64,000 bases of DNA from Cyclobacteriaceae bacterium (GTDB taxonomy: Bacteria > Bacteroidota > Bacteroidia > Cytophagales > Cyclobacteriaceae). How positions within the stretch are numbered: position 1 is the stretch's first letter; each line of letters starts with the position of its first letter. Under the pieces are notes generated by a model. That model saw nothing but the letters and a program-made list of their open reading frames with translations. It searched no databases and was not told where the DNA came from. Shown in pieces: positions 28,138 to 36,801 of the stretch. The stretch is taken from assembly GCA_027533395.1 (NCBI GenBank), contig JAPZUF010000016.1, positions 45,224 through 109,223 of the forward strand, read 5' to 3'. Both the position numbers and the translations under genes were made by a program.

Positions 28138-28188
28138 GCTTGCTTTTGTTCAACTTATAACCAATATTTGTTCAACAAAACAGCAAGC
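28138..28188 (+). promoter_or_regulatory. Repeated operator-like sites upstream of the ECF sigma factor
   Basis: TTTGTTCAAC occurs twice, at 28145-28154 and 28167-28176, exactly 22 bases apart (two helical turns). The second copy extends into a 13-base palindrome (TTTGTTCAACAAA, 28167-28179). GCTTGC (28138-28143) and GCAAGC (28183-28188) flank both copies as an inverted repeat. AATATTTG (28163-28170), one base off TAnnTTTG, overlaps the second site. The layout suits repression by the CarH-like regulator encoded just upstream. Confidence 0.5.
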
Positions 28189-28190
28189 AC

Positions 28191-28691
28191 ATGACAGCCA
28201 TAGAATTTTCACACAAAATTGCCAGTCTGCGTCCTACGCTTCAAACCTTCACCAGAAGGTTCACCAACAATAAGGAAGACTCAATGGATTTGGTGCAAGA
28301 CACCATCATGAAAGCTTTACAGTATAAAGACAAGTATCGTGATGACACTAACCTAAAAGGTTGGTTGTTCACCATCATGAGAAACACATTTATTAACAAC
28401 TACAGAAAAAATCAGCGCGCGAAAACATCGCATGATACCACCAAAGAATTGTATTATTTGAATGTGAAAGATGATCATACATTCAATTCGCCTGATAGCA
28501 ATTTTGAATACAAGGATGCCTGGAAGAACATCAATACCATTAAAGAAGAATTATTGATTCCTTTTAAAATGCATACATCAGGTTATAAGTACAATGAAAT
28601 TGCGGATCAACTTAATATTCCTATCGGAACAGTTAAAAACAGAATCTTCCACGCTAGAAAAGAAATTCAAAAAGCATTACAAGGTTATTAG
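28191..28691 (+). CDS. ECF-type RNA polymerase sigma factor
   Basis: A 166-residue sigma-70 family factor with only regions 2 and 4. Region 2 spans about residues 8-75 (RFTNNKEDSMDLVQDTIMKALQ, LKGWLFTIMRNTFINNYRKN). Region 4 is at the C-terminus (YNEIADQLNIPIGTVKNRIFHARKEIQKAL). No anti-sigma gene is adjacent; the CarH-like gene upstream may control its synthesis instead. In Bacteroidota and myxobacteria, light-induced carotenoid genes are commonly driven by such factors. crtI begins 21 bases after its stop. Confidence 0.92.
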   Translation: MTAIEFSHKIASLRPTLQTFTRRFTNNKEDSMDLVQDTIMKALQYKDKYRDDTNLKGWLFTIMRNTFINNYRKNQRAKTSHDTTKELYYLNVKDDHTFNSPDSNFEYKDAWKNINTIKEELLIPFKMHTSGYKYNEIADQLNIPIGTVKNRIFHARKEIQKALQGY

Positions 28692-28712
28692 TACCTTTCG
28701 ATAAAACACATT

Positions 28713-30182
28713 ATGCAAAAAATTGCCGTAATCGGATCCGGCTTTGCCGGATTATCGGCAGCTGCTACATTGGCTAAAGCCGGTAAAGAAGTAACAGTTT
28801 ACGAAAAAAATGAAAGTGCCGGAGGGCGAGCAAGAAAATTTGAAGCCAACGGTTACCTATTTGATATGGGCCCGAGTTGGTATTGGATGCCCGATGTATT
28901 CGAACAATATTTCAATTACTTCGGCAAAACAACTTCGGATTTTTACAATCTGAAAAGACTCGATCCTTCCTACAGAATTTTCTTTGATAATAACGAAGTA
29001 CTAGATGTTCCTGCTGGCGTGGATGCATTGTGCGCCATGTTTGAAAAACTGGAGCCTGGCAGCATTCCTCTACTCAAGAAGTTTATCGAAGAAGGAAAAT
29101 ACAAATACGAAGTTGGCATAAACAAACTTGTTCGCAAGCCTGGGCTTTCCCTAACTGAGTTAGCTGACGCAGATTTATTCAAAGGTTTATTTAAGCTGCA
29201 TGTCTTTCAATCGATTTCAACCTACGTTAGAAAATATTTCAAAAACCCAAAGCTTGTTCAACTACTCGAGTTTCCTGTCTTGTTTTTGGGAGCCACACCT
29301 CAAAATACACCAGCTTTGTATAGTTTGATGAATTATGCAGATCTGGCGTTGGGTACTTGGTATCCGATGGGCGGTATGCATAAAATTGTTGAAGCAATGG
29401 TTAAAATTGCTGAAGAGCAAGGAGTAACGTTCAAATACAATACGCCAGTAGAAAGAATCGAAATGAACGGGGTTCGTGCGAAAGGCTTAATTGTTAACCA
29501 TTCTTTTGAACCTTACGACTATTTAGTTGCCGGTGCTGATTACCACCACGTAGAACAAAATCTCATTCCTGAGGAATTCAGAAGATATGATGCTGCTTAT
29601 TGGGACAAACGCGTGATGGCACCCTCTAGCCTTATATTTTACCTTGGTGTTAATAAAAGATTAAAAAATCTTTTGCATCACAATTTATTTTTCGATCAGG
29701 ATTTTGGATTGCATGCTAAAGAAATTTACGACAACCCAGCTTGGCCAACCAATCCATTATTTTACGTTTGTGCACCTTCTATAACAGATGATTCAGTTGC
29801 ACCAGAAGGCCATGAAAATATTTTTATTTTGGTACCCGTTGCCCCGGGTTTAACAGATAATCAGGAGATTCGCGAAAAATATTATCAGTTGGTGATGGAC
29901 AGACTTGAAAAGTTAACCGGTCAGGAAATTCGCTCATCTGTTGATTACAAAAGAAGTTACGCCCACGCAGATTTTATCAGTGATTATCATGCATTTAAAG
30001 GAAATGCATATGGATTAGCGAATACTTTGTTGCAAACTGCTAATCTAAAACCATCAATCATAAACAAAAAGATAAACAATCTGTTTTATACAGGACAGTT
30101 AACCGTTCCCGGACCAGGTGTGCCTCCTTCCATTATCTCAGGACAAGTGGTTGCAGAACAATTACTGCGTAAAAGCAAATAA
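28713..30182 (+). CDS. crtI: Phytoene desaturase
   Basis: A 489-residue FAD-dependent carotenoid desaturase that introduces double bonds into phytoene. The N-terminal dinucleotide fold IAVIGSGFAGLSAAATLAKAG (Gly8-x-Gly-x2-Gly13) is followed by GGRARKFEANGYLFDMGPSWY. The C-terminal FAD signature is TGQLTVPGPGVPPSIISGQ near residue 455. The product, neurosporene, lycopene or other, cannot be read from the sequence. It is the first enzyme gene of the carotenoid operon and is followed by crtB after 18 bases. Confidence 0.95.
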   Translation: MQKIAVIGSGFAGLSAAATLAKAGKEVTVYEKNESAGGRARKFEANGYLFDMGPSWYWMPDVFEQYFNYFGKTTSDFYNLKRLDPSYRIFFDNNEVLDVPAGVDALCAMFEKLEPGSIPLLKKFIEEGKYKYEVGINKLVRKPGLSLTELADADLFKGLFKLHVFQSISTYVRKYFKNPKLVQLLEFPVLFLGATPQNTPALYSLMNYADLALGTWYPMGGMHKIVEAMVKIAEEQGVTFKYNTPVERIEMNGVRAKGLIVNHSFEPYDYLVAGADYHHVEQNLIPEEFRRYDAAYWDKRVMAPSSLIFYLGVNKRLKNLLHHNLFFDQDFGLHAKEIYDNPAWPTNPLFYVCAPSITDDSVAPEGHENIFILVPVAPGLTDNQEIREKYYQLVMDRLEKLTGQEIRSSVDYKRSYAHADFISDYHAFKGNAYGLANTLLQTANLKPSIINKKINNLFYTGQLTVPGPGVPPSIISGQVVAEQLLRKSK

Positions 30183-30200
30183 AAAACAGTACATTCGTTT

Positions 30201-31040
30201 ATGACTTCTAAACAATTATTCGACAACATCTCTATTAGAACGAGTCGATATGTAACCAGAAAGTACAGTACCTCCTTCTCCCTGGGAATTTTGTGCTTAA
30301 AAAAAGAGTTACGAGACCCTGTTTATGCCTTATACGGGTGGGTTAGGTTTGCGGATGAAATTGTTGATACCTTTCACGATTATGATAAGAAGTCATTATT
30401 AGAAAGATTTACAGCCGACACGTATCGTGCAATTGAACAAGGCATCAGCCTGAATCCCATTTTAAATGCTTTTCAATACACAGTCAAAAAATATAAGATT
30501 GAAAAAGAACTTACCGATACTTTTCTGAAAAGCATGGAGTGGGATTTATCTCGCAAAGTGTATGATTATGAAGGTATGAAAGAATACATTTTAGGCTCAG
30601 CCGAAGTTGTTGGCTTAATGTGTTTGCGAATATTTTGTGAAGGTGATGACGCACTCTATCAAAAATTGAAACCCGCAGCGATGAGCTTAGGATCTGCCTT
30701 TCAAAAAGTGAATTTCTTAAGAGATCTACGCGCTGATTTCAATATGGGAAGAGTTTATTTTCCTGAACTTACATTAGATACACTAACGGATGAGAATAAA
30801 AAAATGATTGAAGCCAGCATTCAAGCTGATTTCGACATGGCGTTGGAAGGTATCAAAGGATTACCAAAATCTGCCAGATTCGGTGTTTATGTAGCTTACG
30901 TGTATTACTTATCTCTATTTAGAAAAATACAAAACACACCTTCTGAATTAGTATTGAAAGAAAGAATCAGGGTTAGAAACAGACACAAGCTTCGTTTGCT
31001 TGCTTACTCATACGTAAAGCATCAATTAAACTTAATCTAG
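30201..31040 (+). CDS. crtB: Phytoene synthase
   Basis: A 279-residue squalene/phytoene synthase-type enzyme that joins two geranylgeranyl diphosphates head to head. The two Asp-rich magnesium sites are D52-E-I-V-D56 and the later NFLRDLRADF, followed by MGRVYFP. The length is normal. Its stop codon TAG shares its last base with the GTG start of idi, so translation of the two is coupled. Confidence 0.95.
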   Translation: MTSKQLFDNISIRTSRYVTRKYSTSFSLGILCLKKELRDPVYALYGWVRFADEIVDTFHDYDKKSLLERFTADTYRAIEQGISLNPILNAFQYTVKKYKIEKELTDTFLKSMEWDLSRKVYDYEGMKEYILGSAEVVGLMCLRIFCEGDDALYQKLKPAAMSLGSAFQKVNFLRDLRADFNMGRVYFPELTLDTLTDENKKMIEASIQADFDMALEGIKGLPKSARFGVYVAYVYYLSLFRKIQNTPSELVLKERIRVRNRHKLRLLAYSYVKHQLNLI

Positions 31041-31558
31041 TGGAAGAAGTAATTCTGGTAGATGAACAGGATGTGCCTATTGGCACAATGGAAAAATTGC
31101 AAGCGCATGAATTGGGTTTATTGCATCGTGCATTTTCCGTTTTAATATTTAATAGTAAGGGAGAGCTACTTCTTCAACAAAGGGCTGATGATAAATACCA
31201 CAGTGGCGGATTGTGGACCAACACTTGTTGTAGCCATCCACAACCTGATGAATCGATGCAAGAAGCAGTGAAGAGAAAACTATTTCAGGAAATGGGATTA
31301 CAATCCGAAACACATTTTGCTTTCTCTTTCATTTATCAAGCTAAATTAGATAACGATTTAACAGAACACGAACTAGATCACGTTTATATTGGATATGATG
31401 ATTCGCTTCCCTTGTTAAATCCTAAAGAAGCAAAAGAATACAAATATCTATCTATTGATTCCATCAAGCGAGAAATCAAAGTAAGTCCCCATTCTTACAC
31501 AGAATGGTTTAAAATTCTTATTCAGCATCCATCGCTTCGACCCGTTACTATTCTGTAA
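31040..31558 (+). CDS. idi: Isopentenyl-diphosphate delta-isomerase, type I
   Basis: A 172-residue Nudix-fold enzyme that interconverts IPP and DMAPP, supplying the starter unit for carotenoids. Seen are the active-site Cys in TNTCCSHPQ (Cys64 by alignment with E. coli), the Nudix-like AVKRKLFQEMG, and the acid group TEHELDHV (residues 108-114). The start is GTG at 31040, overlapping the crtB stop by one base. It is placed with crt genes rather than with general isoprenoid genes. Confidence 0.95.
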   Translation: MEEVILVDEQDVPIGTMEKLQAHELGLLHRAFSVLIFNSKGELLLQQRADDKYHSGGLWTNTCCSHPQPDESMQEAVKRKLFQEMGLQSETHFAFSFIYQAKLDNDLTEHELDHVYIGYDDSLPLLNPKEAKEYKYLSIDSIKREIKVSPHSYTEWFKILIQHPSLRPVTIL

Positions 31559-31587
31559 CATTTTGGTTTTCTAATTGTTTTATTTTC

Positions 31588-31767
31588 ATGTTTGGATTAT
31601 TTAAACAAGATCCGGTTAAACAACTGGAAAAGAAACGTGCTAAATTGCTGGAAGAAGCCATGCATGTTCAACGCAGCGGAGATTTGAAGTTATACGCTGT
31701 AAAAATGGAAGCCATCGATAAACTAGAAAAGGAACTTGAAATACTTCGACAAACAAAAACTCAATGA
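31588..31767 (+). CDS. Lacal_2735-type small protein (DUF6435-like)
   Basis: A 59-residue protein: MFGLFKQDPVKQLEKKRAKL, a central LLEEAMHVQRSGDLKLYAVKMEAIDKLEKELEIL, then a short polar end. The MFGLFK-DP-KKLEK opening and the Q-RSGD-K-YA core are those of the small Lacal_2735 family widespread in Bacteroidota. The function is unknown and it is predicted to be all helical. Its 3' end overlaps the photolyase gene by up to 32 bases in another frame, so the two are probably co-translated. Confidence 0.8.
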   Translation: MFGLFKQDPVKQLEKKRAKLLEEAMHVQRSGDLKLYAVKMEAIDKLEKELEILRQTKTQ

Positions 31768-33061
31768 TATTGTAACCAAAGAAGTAACTATTTTTTGGTT
31801 AAGAAGAGATTTGCGTTTAGAAGATAACGCTGCCTTATACAACGCATTAACAAAAGAAGGAAATGTTTTACCTGTTTTTATATTCGATTCCAACATTTTA
31901 GATAAGTTGGAAGATAAAAAAGATAAACGCGTTGAATTCATTTGGCAAAGTTTAGCCTTGATTAAAAAAACTTTGGAAGATGCAGGAAGCAGTTTACTTG
32001 TGGTGCAAGGAGACCCGATTGATTTCTACAAACAAGTAAATCCAAAGGCAGTTTACACCAACCACGATTACGAACCTTATGCTATTGAAAGGGATCAAAA
32101 AATAAAAGAAATCCTAGCACAAAAAAATATTTCATTTCATTCTTTTAAAGACCAAGTTATTTTCGAACGCGATGAAATTGTAAAAGACGATGGAAAGCCT
32201 TACACAGTTTTTACGCCTTATTCTAAAAAATGGAAGAGTAAACTGAGCAAAGAAAATCTGCAATCTTTTCCTTCTGAGAAAAAGCTTAAGGAATTGCGCG
32301 CCACTTCTCCCCTCACGATGCCAACACTTCAGGAAATAGGTTTTGAAGAAACTGGCGCTGCCTTTCCGGAAAGAGTAGTAAAGCAAAGCATCATCCAACA
32401 TTATCACGAAAAGCGAAATTTTCCTGCGATAATAGGAACTACAAGACTAAGTGTTCACTTACGATTTGGTACTGTCAGCATTCGAAAATTAGCATCCATT
32501 GGTTTAGAAAAAAATGAAACATGGCTCAATGAATTAATCTGGCGTGATTTCTACCACATGATATTGTGGCATTTCCCCAATGTAGTAAATCATGCCTTCA
32601 AACCTGCCTACGACAACATTGAATGGCGCAACAATGAAGATGAATACAAAGCTTGGTGCGAAGGAAAAACAGGTTATCCCATTGTAGACGCTGGTATGCG
32701 AGAATTAAATGAAACAGGTTTTATGCACAACCGTGTCCGCATGATTGTAGCCAGTTTTTTAACCAAACATTTACTGATAGATTGGCGATGGGGAGAAGCC
32801 TACTTCGCGAAAAAATTATTAGACTTCGATTTGGCCGCTAACAACGGTGGATGGCAATGGGCAGCTTCATCGGGCTGTGATGCCGCACCTTATTTTAGGG
32901 TGTTTAATCCTGCTTTGCAAACAGATAAGTTCGATCCGGAATTTCAATATATAAAAAAATGGGTTCCTGAGTTTAATACACCTCAATATCCCAAACCCAT
33001 CGTTGAGCATACCTTCGCCAGAAACAGAGTACTGAAAACCTATAAAGAAGCGTTATCTTAA
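31736..33061 (+). CDS. phrB: Cryptochrome/DNA photolyase, class I type
   Basis: A flavoprotein of about 441 residues that repairs UV-induced pyrimidine dimers using blue light. The N-terminal antenna domain begins VTIFWLRRDLRLEDNAALY. The FAD domain shows TRLSVHLRFGTVSIR, ELIWRDFYHMILWHFP and LAANNGGWQWAASSGCDAAPYFRVFNP. No in-frame ATG exists near the 5' end. The candidates are TTG at 31736, inside the preceding small gene, or a rare ATT at 31769, just after that gene's stop. Homologues start close to the second position. Location in the carotenoid island suggests co-induction by light. Confidence 0.92.
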   Translation: MKYFDKQKLNDIVTKEVTIFWLRRDLRLEDNAALYNALTKEGNVLPVFIFDSNILDKLEDKKDKRVEFIWQSLALIKKTLEDAGSSLLVVQGDPIDFYKQVNPKAVYTNHDYEPYAIERDQKIKEILAQKNISFHSFKDQVIFERDEIVKDDGKPYTVFTPYSKKWKSKLSKENLQSFPSEKKLKELRATSPLTMPTLQEIGFEETGAAFPERVVKQSIIQHYHEKRNFPAIIGTTRLSVHLRFGTVSIRKLASIGLEKNETWLNELIWRDFYHMILWHFPNVVNHAFKPAYDNIEWRNNEDEYKAWCEGKTGYPIVDAGMRELNETGFMHNRVRMIVASFLTKHLLIDWRWGEAYFAKKLLDFDLAANNGGWQWAASSGCDAAPYFRVFNPALQTDKFDPEFQYIKKWVPEFNTPQYPKPIVEHTFARNRVLKTYKEALS

Positions 33062-34516
33062 ATGGCAAACATTCTTTTAACCGGCAGCACAGGCTATATA
33101 GGAAGAAGACTCCTGACTGTTTTGCTGGAAGAGAAACACAAAGTTATTTGCTTAGTCAGAGATAAAAGAAGATTCGATTGGGAAGATTTTACAAAAGAAG
33201 AATTAAACCTGATTGAGGTTGTAGAAGGTGATTTAACACAACTAGAAACTCTTCAAGTCTCAAGTTTTCAAGTTGACATTGCTTATTATCTCGTACACTC
33301 TATGAGTTATGCTGCGAAAAGTTTCGAAGAATTAGAGCAAGTCTCTGCCTACAACTTTGTCACGCTTTGCAACAAAACCCATGTTAAACAAATTATTTAT
33401 TTAGGAGGTATCGCCAACGATGTTGCCCTATCTAAACATTTATCGTCAAGAAAAAAAGTTGAAAGCATTCTACAAACTGCACAAGCTCCTGTAACTGTTT
33501 TGCGCGCAGCCATTATCATTGGTTCAGGCAGTGCTTCTTATGAAATTATTCGTGATTTAGTTGAAAAACTACCCGTTATGATTGCACCTAAATGGTTGAA
33601 TAGTAAATGTCAACCTATCAGCATCAGAAACGTAATTGAATATTTAAGAGGTGTTGCCAATAGACCAGAAACCTTTAACCAAACTTACGACATTGGAGGT
33701 CCTGATGTATTGACCTATAAACAAATGTTACTGGGTTATGCGAAAGAAAGAAATTTAAAGAGATGGATTATTACCGTTCCTGTTCTATCGCCCGGCTTAT
33801 CATCTAAATGGTTGTATTTTGTTACGTCTACTTCCATGAGTTTAGCTAAAACTTTGGTGAATAGCATGAAGAATGAAGTGATTTGTCGACCTTCTGCCAT
33901 CAAAGAAATTGTGCCAATCAGATTATTGAATTACCCAGAAATGATTGCGCTTACGCTGGAGCGCATTCAACAAAAACTGGTTATCAGTAGTTGGAAAGAT
34001 GCTTTGAATAATGAAACGATTGACAATCACTTTTTGAACAATATTGAAGTTCCAACCCATGGTTGTTTCAAAGACAAAAGATTAATTGAGTTTAACCTTG
34101 CTCCACACCAAGTAATTGAAAGTTTGTGGCGAATTGGTGGAAGCAATGGTTGGTATTATGGAAATTTTTTGTGGCGAATACGAGGTGTGCTAGATAAGTT
34201 AGTGGGTGGTGTTGGTTTGCGCAGAGGAAGAAGAAGCGAAGTAGATTTAAAAGCAGGCGATGCACTTGACTTCTGGAGAGTGTTGTTAGCTGACAAAGAA
34301 AACGGACGATTATTATTATTTGCAGAAATGAAGTTGCCGGGTGAAGCCTGGCTGGAATGGAAAGTAAAAGTGAGTCCGGGTAAAAAAGTATTGTTACAAA
34401 CAGCCACATTTCGACCAAAAGGCATTTGGGGAAGATTATATTGGTACAGTGTTTTACCCTTTCATGGTTTGATTTTCCCTATGATGGCGAAAAGAATTAT
34501 TGAGAAATCAGTTTGA
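33062..34516 (+). CDS. SDR-family NAD(P)-binding protein with DUF2867 domain
   Basis: A 484-residue fusion. Residues 1-300 form an extended SDR or NmrA-like Rossmann domain (ILLTGSTGYIGRRLLTVL, VLRAAIIIGSGSASYEIIRDLVEKLP). Residues 320-480 match the DUF2867 domain (VIESLWRIGGSNGWYYGNFLWRIRG..., GDALDFWRVL, LLLFAEMKLPGEAWLEWKV), a START-like fold. The function is unknown, but this fusion is often near photolyase and carotenoid genes in Bacteroidota. ATG follows the photolyase stop with no gap. Its end overlaps the convergent next gene by 9 bases. Confidence 0.88.
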   Translation: MANILLTGSTGYIGRRLLTVLLEEKHKVICLVRDKRRFDWEDFTKEELNLIEVVEGDLTQLETLQVSSFQVDIAYYLVHSMSYAAKSFEELEQVSAYNFVTLCNKTHVKQIIYLGGIANDVALSKHLSSRKKVESILQTAQAPVTVLRAAIIIGSGSASYEIIRDLVEKLPVMIAPKWLNSKCQPISIRNVIEYLRGVANRPETFNQTYDIGGPDVLTYKQMLLGYAKERNLKRWIITVPVLSPGLSSKWLYFVTSTSMSLAKTLVNSMKNEVICRPSAIKEIVPIRLLNYPEMIALTLERIQQKLVISSWKDALNNETIDNHFLNNIEVPTHGCFKDKRLIEFNLAPHQVIESLWRIGGSNGWYYGNFLWRIRGVLDKLVGGVGLRRGRRSEVDLKAGDALDFWRVLLADKENGRLLLFAEMKLPGEAWLEWKVKVSPGKKVLLQTATFRPKGIWGRLYWYSVLPFHGLIFPMMAKRIIEKSV

Positions 34517-35176
34517 TGAAACTACCGTTTCCTTGAATTTTTTGGATTCCTCAAATAGTCTTGTTTTAATTTCTATAGCTTTTTGAGGTTGCTTTCTTTT
34601 TAATTCTTCAAAAGCTTTTGTAAAAACTAAGCCTCCCCAAGCTAAAGCCTCAACTAACTCTTTTTCACAATTTGGGTATATTTGCATAATACTATTTTTT
34701 AATAATGGCCTATAATCATTTGCCATTTCTTCATGATCAAAAAATAAATTTTTATCTCTGGTAAAATCTAAATATGCGTGCAACAATTCATGAATAATAA
34801 CAGAAACGATTATTTCATCGCTTGCCCAAAGTAAAGAGTGTTTATTAAGTATCACATTACTTACATACTTATCTTTTGTAAAATCGCCTGGAACTACAAA
34901 ACCAAATAATGAATCGGGAAGTATAATATTGGTATTAATGGATAAATGATAGGTTGAAGAATGAAGAAAAAAGTTTTTTATCAAGAATCCAACTGTTCCG
35001 GGTTGTTTACTTTGCAAAACTGTTCTTGTTAACTTTAATAATCTTTCATCTTTTATAGAAATAACAATGGTATCAGGTCTTTTTACTGAAAAGTAGTTTT
35101 CTTCAGCATGTAATGAAATATTAAATAATAAATTTAGAAGTAAAGGGAGAAGAAAGTTTATTTGAACTCGCTTCAT
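34508..35176 (-). CDS. Secreted putative metallopeptidase with HExxH motif
   Basis: A 222-residue protein from the ATG at 35176; an in-frame TTG three codons earlier is less likely. The signal peptide is MKRVQINFLLPLLLNLLFNISLHAE. The segment VIIHELLHAYLDFTRDKN carries HExxH, and a Glu-rich stretch FFDHEEMANDY follows, as in SprT-like or other zincin proteases. The family is not otherwise recognised and catalysis is not proven. TAATTTTG lies 6 bases before the ATG. Confidence 0.6.
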   Translation of the reverse strand: MKRVQINFLLPLLLNLLFNISLHAEENYFSVKRPDTIVISIKDERLLKLTRTVLQSKQPGTVGFLIKNFFLHSSTYHLSINTNIILPDSLFGFVVPGDFTKDKYVSNVILNKHSLLWASDEIIVSVIIHELLHAYLDFTRDKNLFFDHEEMANDYRPLLKNSIMQIYPNCEKELVEALAWGGLVFTKAFEELKRKQPQKAIEIKTRLFEESKKFKETVVSSN

Positions 35177-35182
35177 TGCCTT

Positions 35183-35190
35183 CAAAATTA
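35183..35190 (-). promoter_or_regulatory. Possible -7 element close to a start codon
   Basis: TAATTTTG on the minus strand matches TAnnTTTG and sits 6 bases before the ATG at 35176. It would imply a nearly leaderless transcript; no spaced TTTG is seen. Confidence 0.25.
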
Positions 35191-35275
35191 GACAATAGAA
35201 AAATTATCCTATTTTTTTTATGGTTCAAAAAGCATCATTAAAAATTGAAATAAAAATGTTCTCGAAAAAGAATCA

Positions 35276-35992
35276 CTATTGATTATACCTATATCTTAAA
35301 AATCGATTATAGAAATTCTTAATTTTTTCTGGTTTATATTTTAATCTAAACATGGTAAAGGCTATGGCATTAGCAAGCTGCACTTTCAGCCAACTATTGT
35401 GTTCATATTTTCGGGCAGATACAACAATATCTTTTTGGATAATCTGAAATTTGAATTGCTTTCTCAGTCTTATCAAAAATTCATATTCTTCCATGATAAC
35501 AAAAGTCTCATCAAATCCATTTAATTGTTGAAACACTTCCTTTTTAATGAACAAAGATTGATCTCCTCCCCTGAACATTAAAAAATCGAATTGCGTAAAC
35601 CATGCATTTAGTTTTAACAATTTACTCTCAGCATCAAACTGATAGCGATAACATCCTGCATCATAATTGCTTTGAAATGATTGCCTAATATCTTTAACAA
35701 AACTCTCTACAATTTTAGTATCGGCATGAACAAAATACAAAATGTTTCCCTTGGCCATCTTTGCTCCGGCATTCATTTGAGCAGCCCTGCTCCTAATTGC
35801 ACTTCGAATTACTTTGGCTCCGGCTTTTTCTGCATATAAGGCTGTATCATCTTCACTATCTCCATCAATCACAATAATTTCAGTAACCTTATCATAACCA
35901 AATGTTTTAAAAAAGTTAACTTGTCTAATTATGTTATCGGCCTCATTAACCGCAGGTATAATCACAGAAATTGAAACTTTCATCTCATCCAT
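35276..35992 (-). CDS. Family 2 glycosyltransferase (TIGR04283 type)
   Basis: A 238-residue GT-A fold enzyme: SVIIPAVNEADNI at the N-terminus, EIIVIDGDSEDDT, then SRAAQMNAGAKMAKGNILYFVHADT, which is the TIGR04283 pattern with the metal-binding HADT. No membrane helices are apparent. TIGR04283 members are linked to arsenosugar biosynthesis, often near DUF547 proteins. A DUF547 gene is divergent next door, but no ArsS-type radical SAM gene is in view, so the pathway is uncertain. ATG at 35992 or 35983 could start it. Confidence 0.85.
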   Translation of the reverse strand: MDEMKVSISVIIPAVNEADNIIRQVNFFKTFGYDKVTEIIVIDGDSEDDTALYAEKAGAKVIRSAIRSRAAQMNAGAKMAKGNILYFVHADTKIVESFVKDIRQSFQSNYDAGCYRYQFDAESKLLKLNAWFTQFDFLMFRGGDQSLFIKKEVFQQLNGFDETFVIMEEYEFLIRLRKQFKFQIIQKDIVVSARKYEHNSWLKVQLANAIAFTMFRLKYKPEKIKNFYNRFLRYRYNQ

Positions 35993-36027
35993 TATGTTTA
36001 TCTTATCCGTTCTAAATTAAGTAATCT

Positions 36028-36765
36028 ATGTCGATAAAGTTATTGATTTGTTTGTTCATTCTTGGGTTGCCACAACAGCTAACTTTTGCTCAAATCAAAC
36101 ATGATGCTTTTACTAAATTATTACAAAAACATGTAAGCACAGATGGAAAAGTGAATTACAAAGGATTCATCAAAGATTCAATACAACTTAAACTATATCT
36201 CAAACAACTATCTAAAAATCCACCTACCAACCAATGGACAAAACAAGAACAAATGGCATTTTGGATTAATGCTTATAATGCCTTTACCATCGATTTAGTT
36301 ATCCAACATTACCCTATTAAAAGTATAAAAGATATCGGCAGCTCTATTCAAATTCCTTTTGTAAATACACCTTGGGATATTAAGTTTATTAGAATCGGTA
36401 AAGAACAACTTGACTTAAATAACATTGAACACAGTAAACTCAGAAAACAATTTGGTGACGCACGCTTGCACATGGTTTTGGTGTGTGCGAGTAAATCTTG
36501 CCCATCACTTGCAAGAGAAGCGTATGAAGCCAACACTTTAGAACAACAATTGAATGATGCGAGCAAAAAGTTCCTAACAGATAAAACTAAAAATCAAATT
36601 CAAACCCAACAAAGCAAACTCAGTATGATTTTCAGGTGGTATGCTATGGATTTTAATAAGAATGGTAAAAAAGTTTTAGACTTTGTTAATCAACATCAAT
36701 CCACTCCTATCAGCAATAAAACAAAAATTGAGTATCTAGACTATGACTGGAACCTCAATGAATAA
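36028..36765 (+). CDS. Secreted DUF547 protein
   Basis: A 245-residue protein with a signal peptide (MSIKLLICLFILGLPQQLTFAQ). It has the DUF547 core: VNYKGFIKDSIQLKLYLKQL, WTKQEQMAFWINAYNAFTIDLVIQHYP, DARLHMVLVCASKSCPSLAREAY, then FRWYAMDF. Some DUF547 members resemble cysteine peptidase-like folds; the conserved CASKSCP Cys is present, but activity is unknown. It is divergent from the glycosyltransferase with only a 35-base gap. Confidence 0.88.
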   Translation: MSIKLLICLFILGLPQQLTFAQIKHDAFTKLLQKHVSTDGKVNYKGFIKDSIQLKLYLKQLSKNPPTNQWTKQEQMAFWINAYNAFTIDLVIQHYPIKSIKDIGSSIQIPFVNTPWDIKFIRIGKEQLDLNNIEHSKLRKQFGDARLHMVLVCASKSCPSLAREAYEANTLEQQLNDASKKFLTDKTKNQIQTQQSKLSMIFRWYAMDFNKNGKKVLDFVNQHQSTPISNKTKIEYLDYDWNLNE

Positions 36766-36801
36766 TCTACTTGTTAATGTAATTATTCCTTAATTTCGCA
36801 T

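Noticed and set aside
34092..34425. Two minus-strand frames of 108 and 89 codons inside the SDR-DUF2867 gene
   Set aside because: Both are antisense to a well-supported domain, overlap each other and resemble no family.
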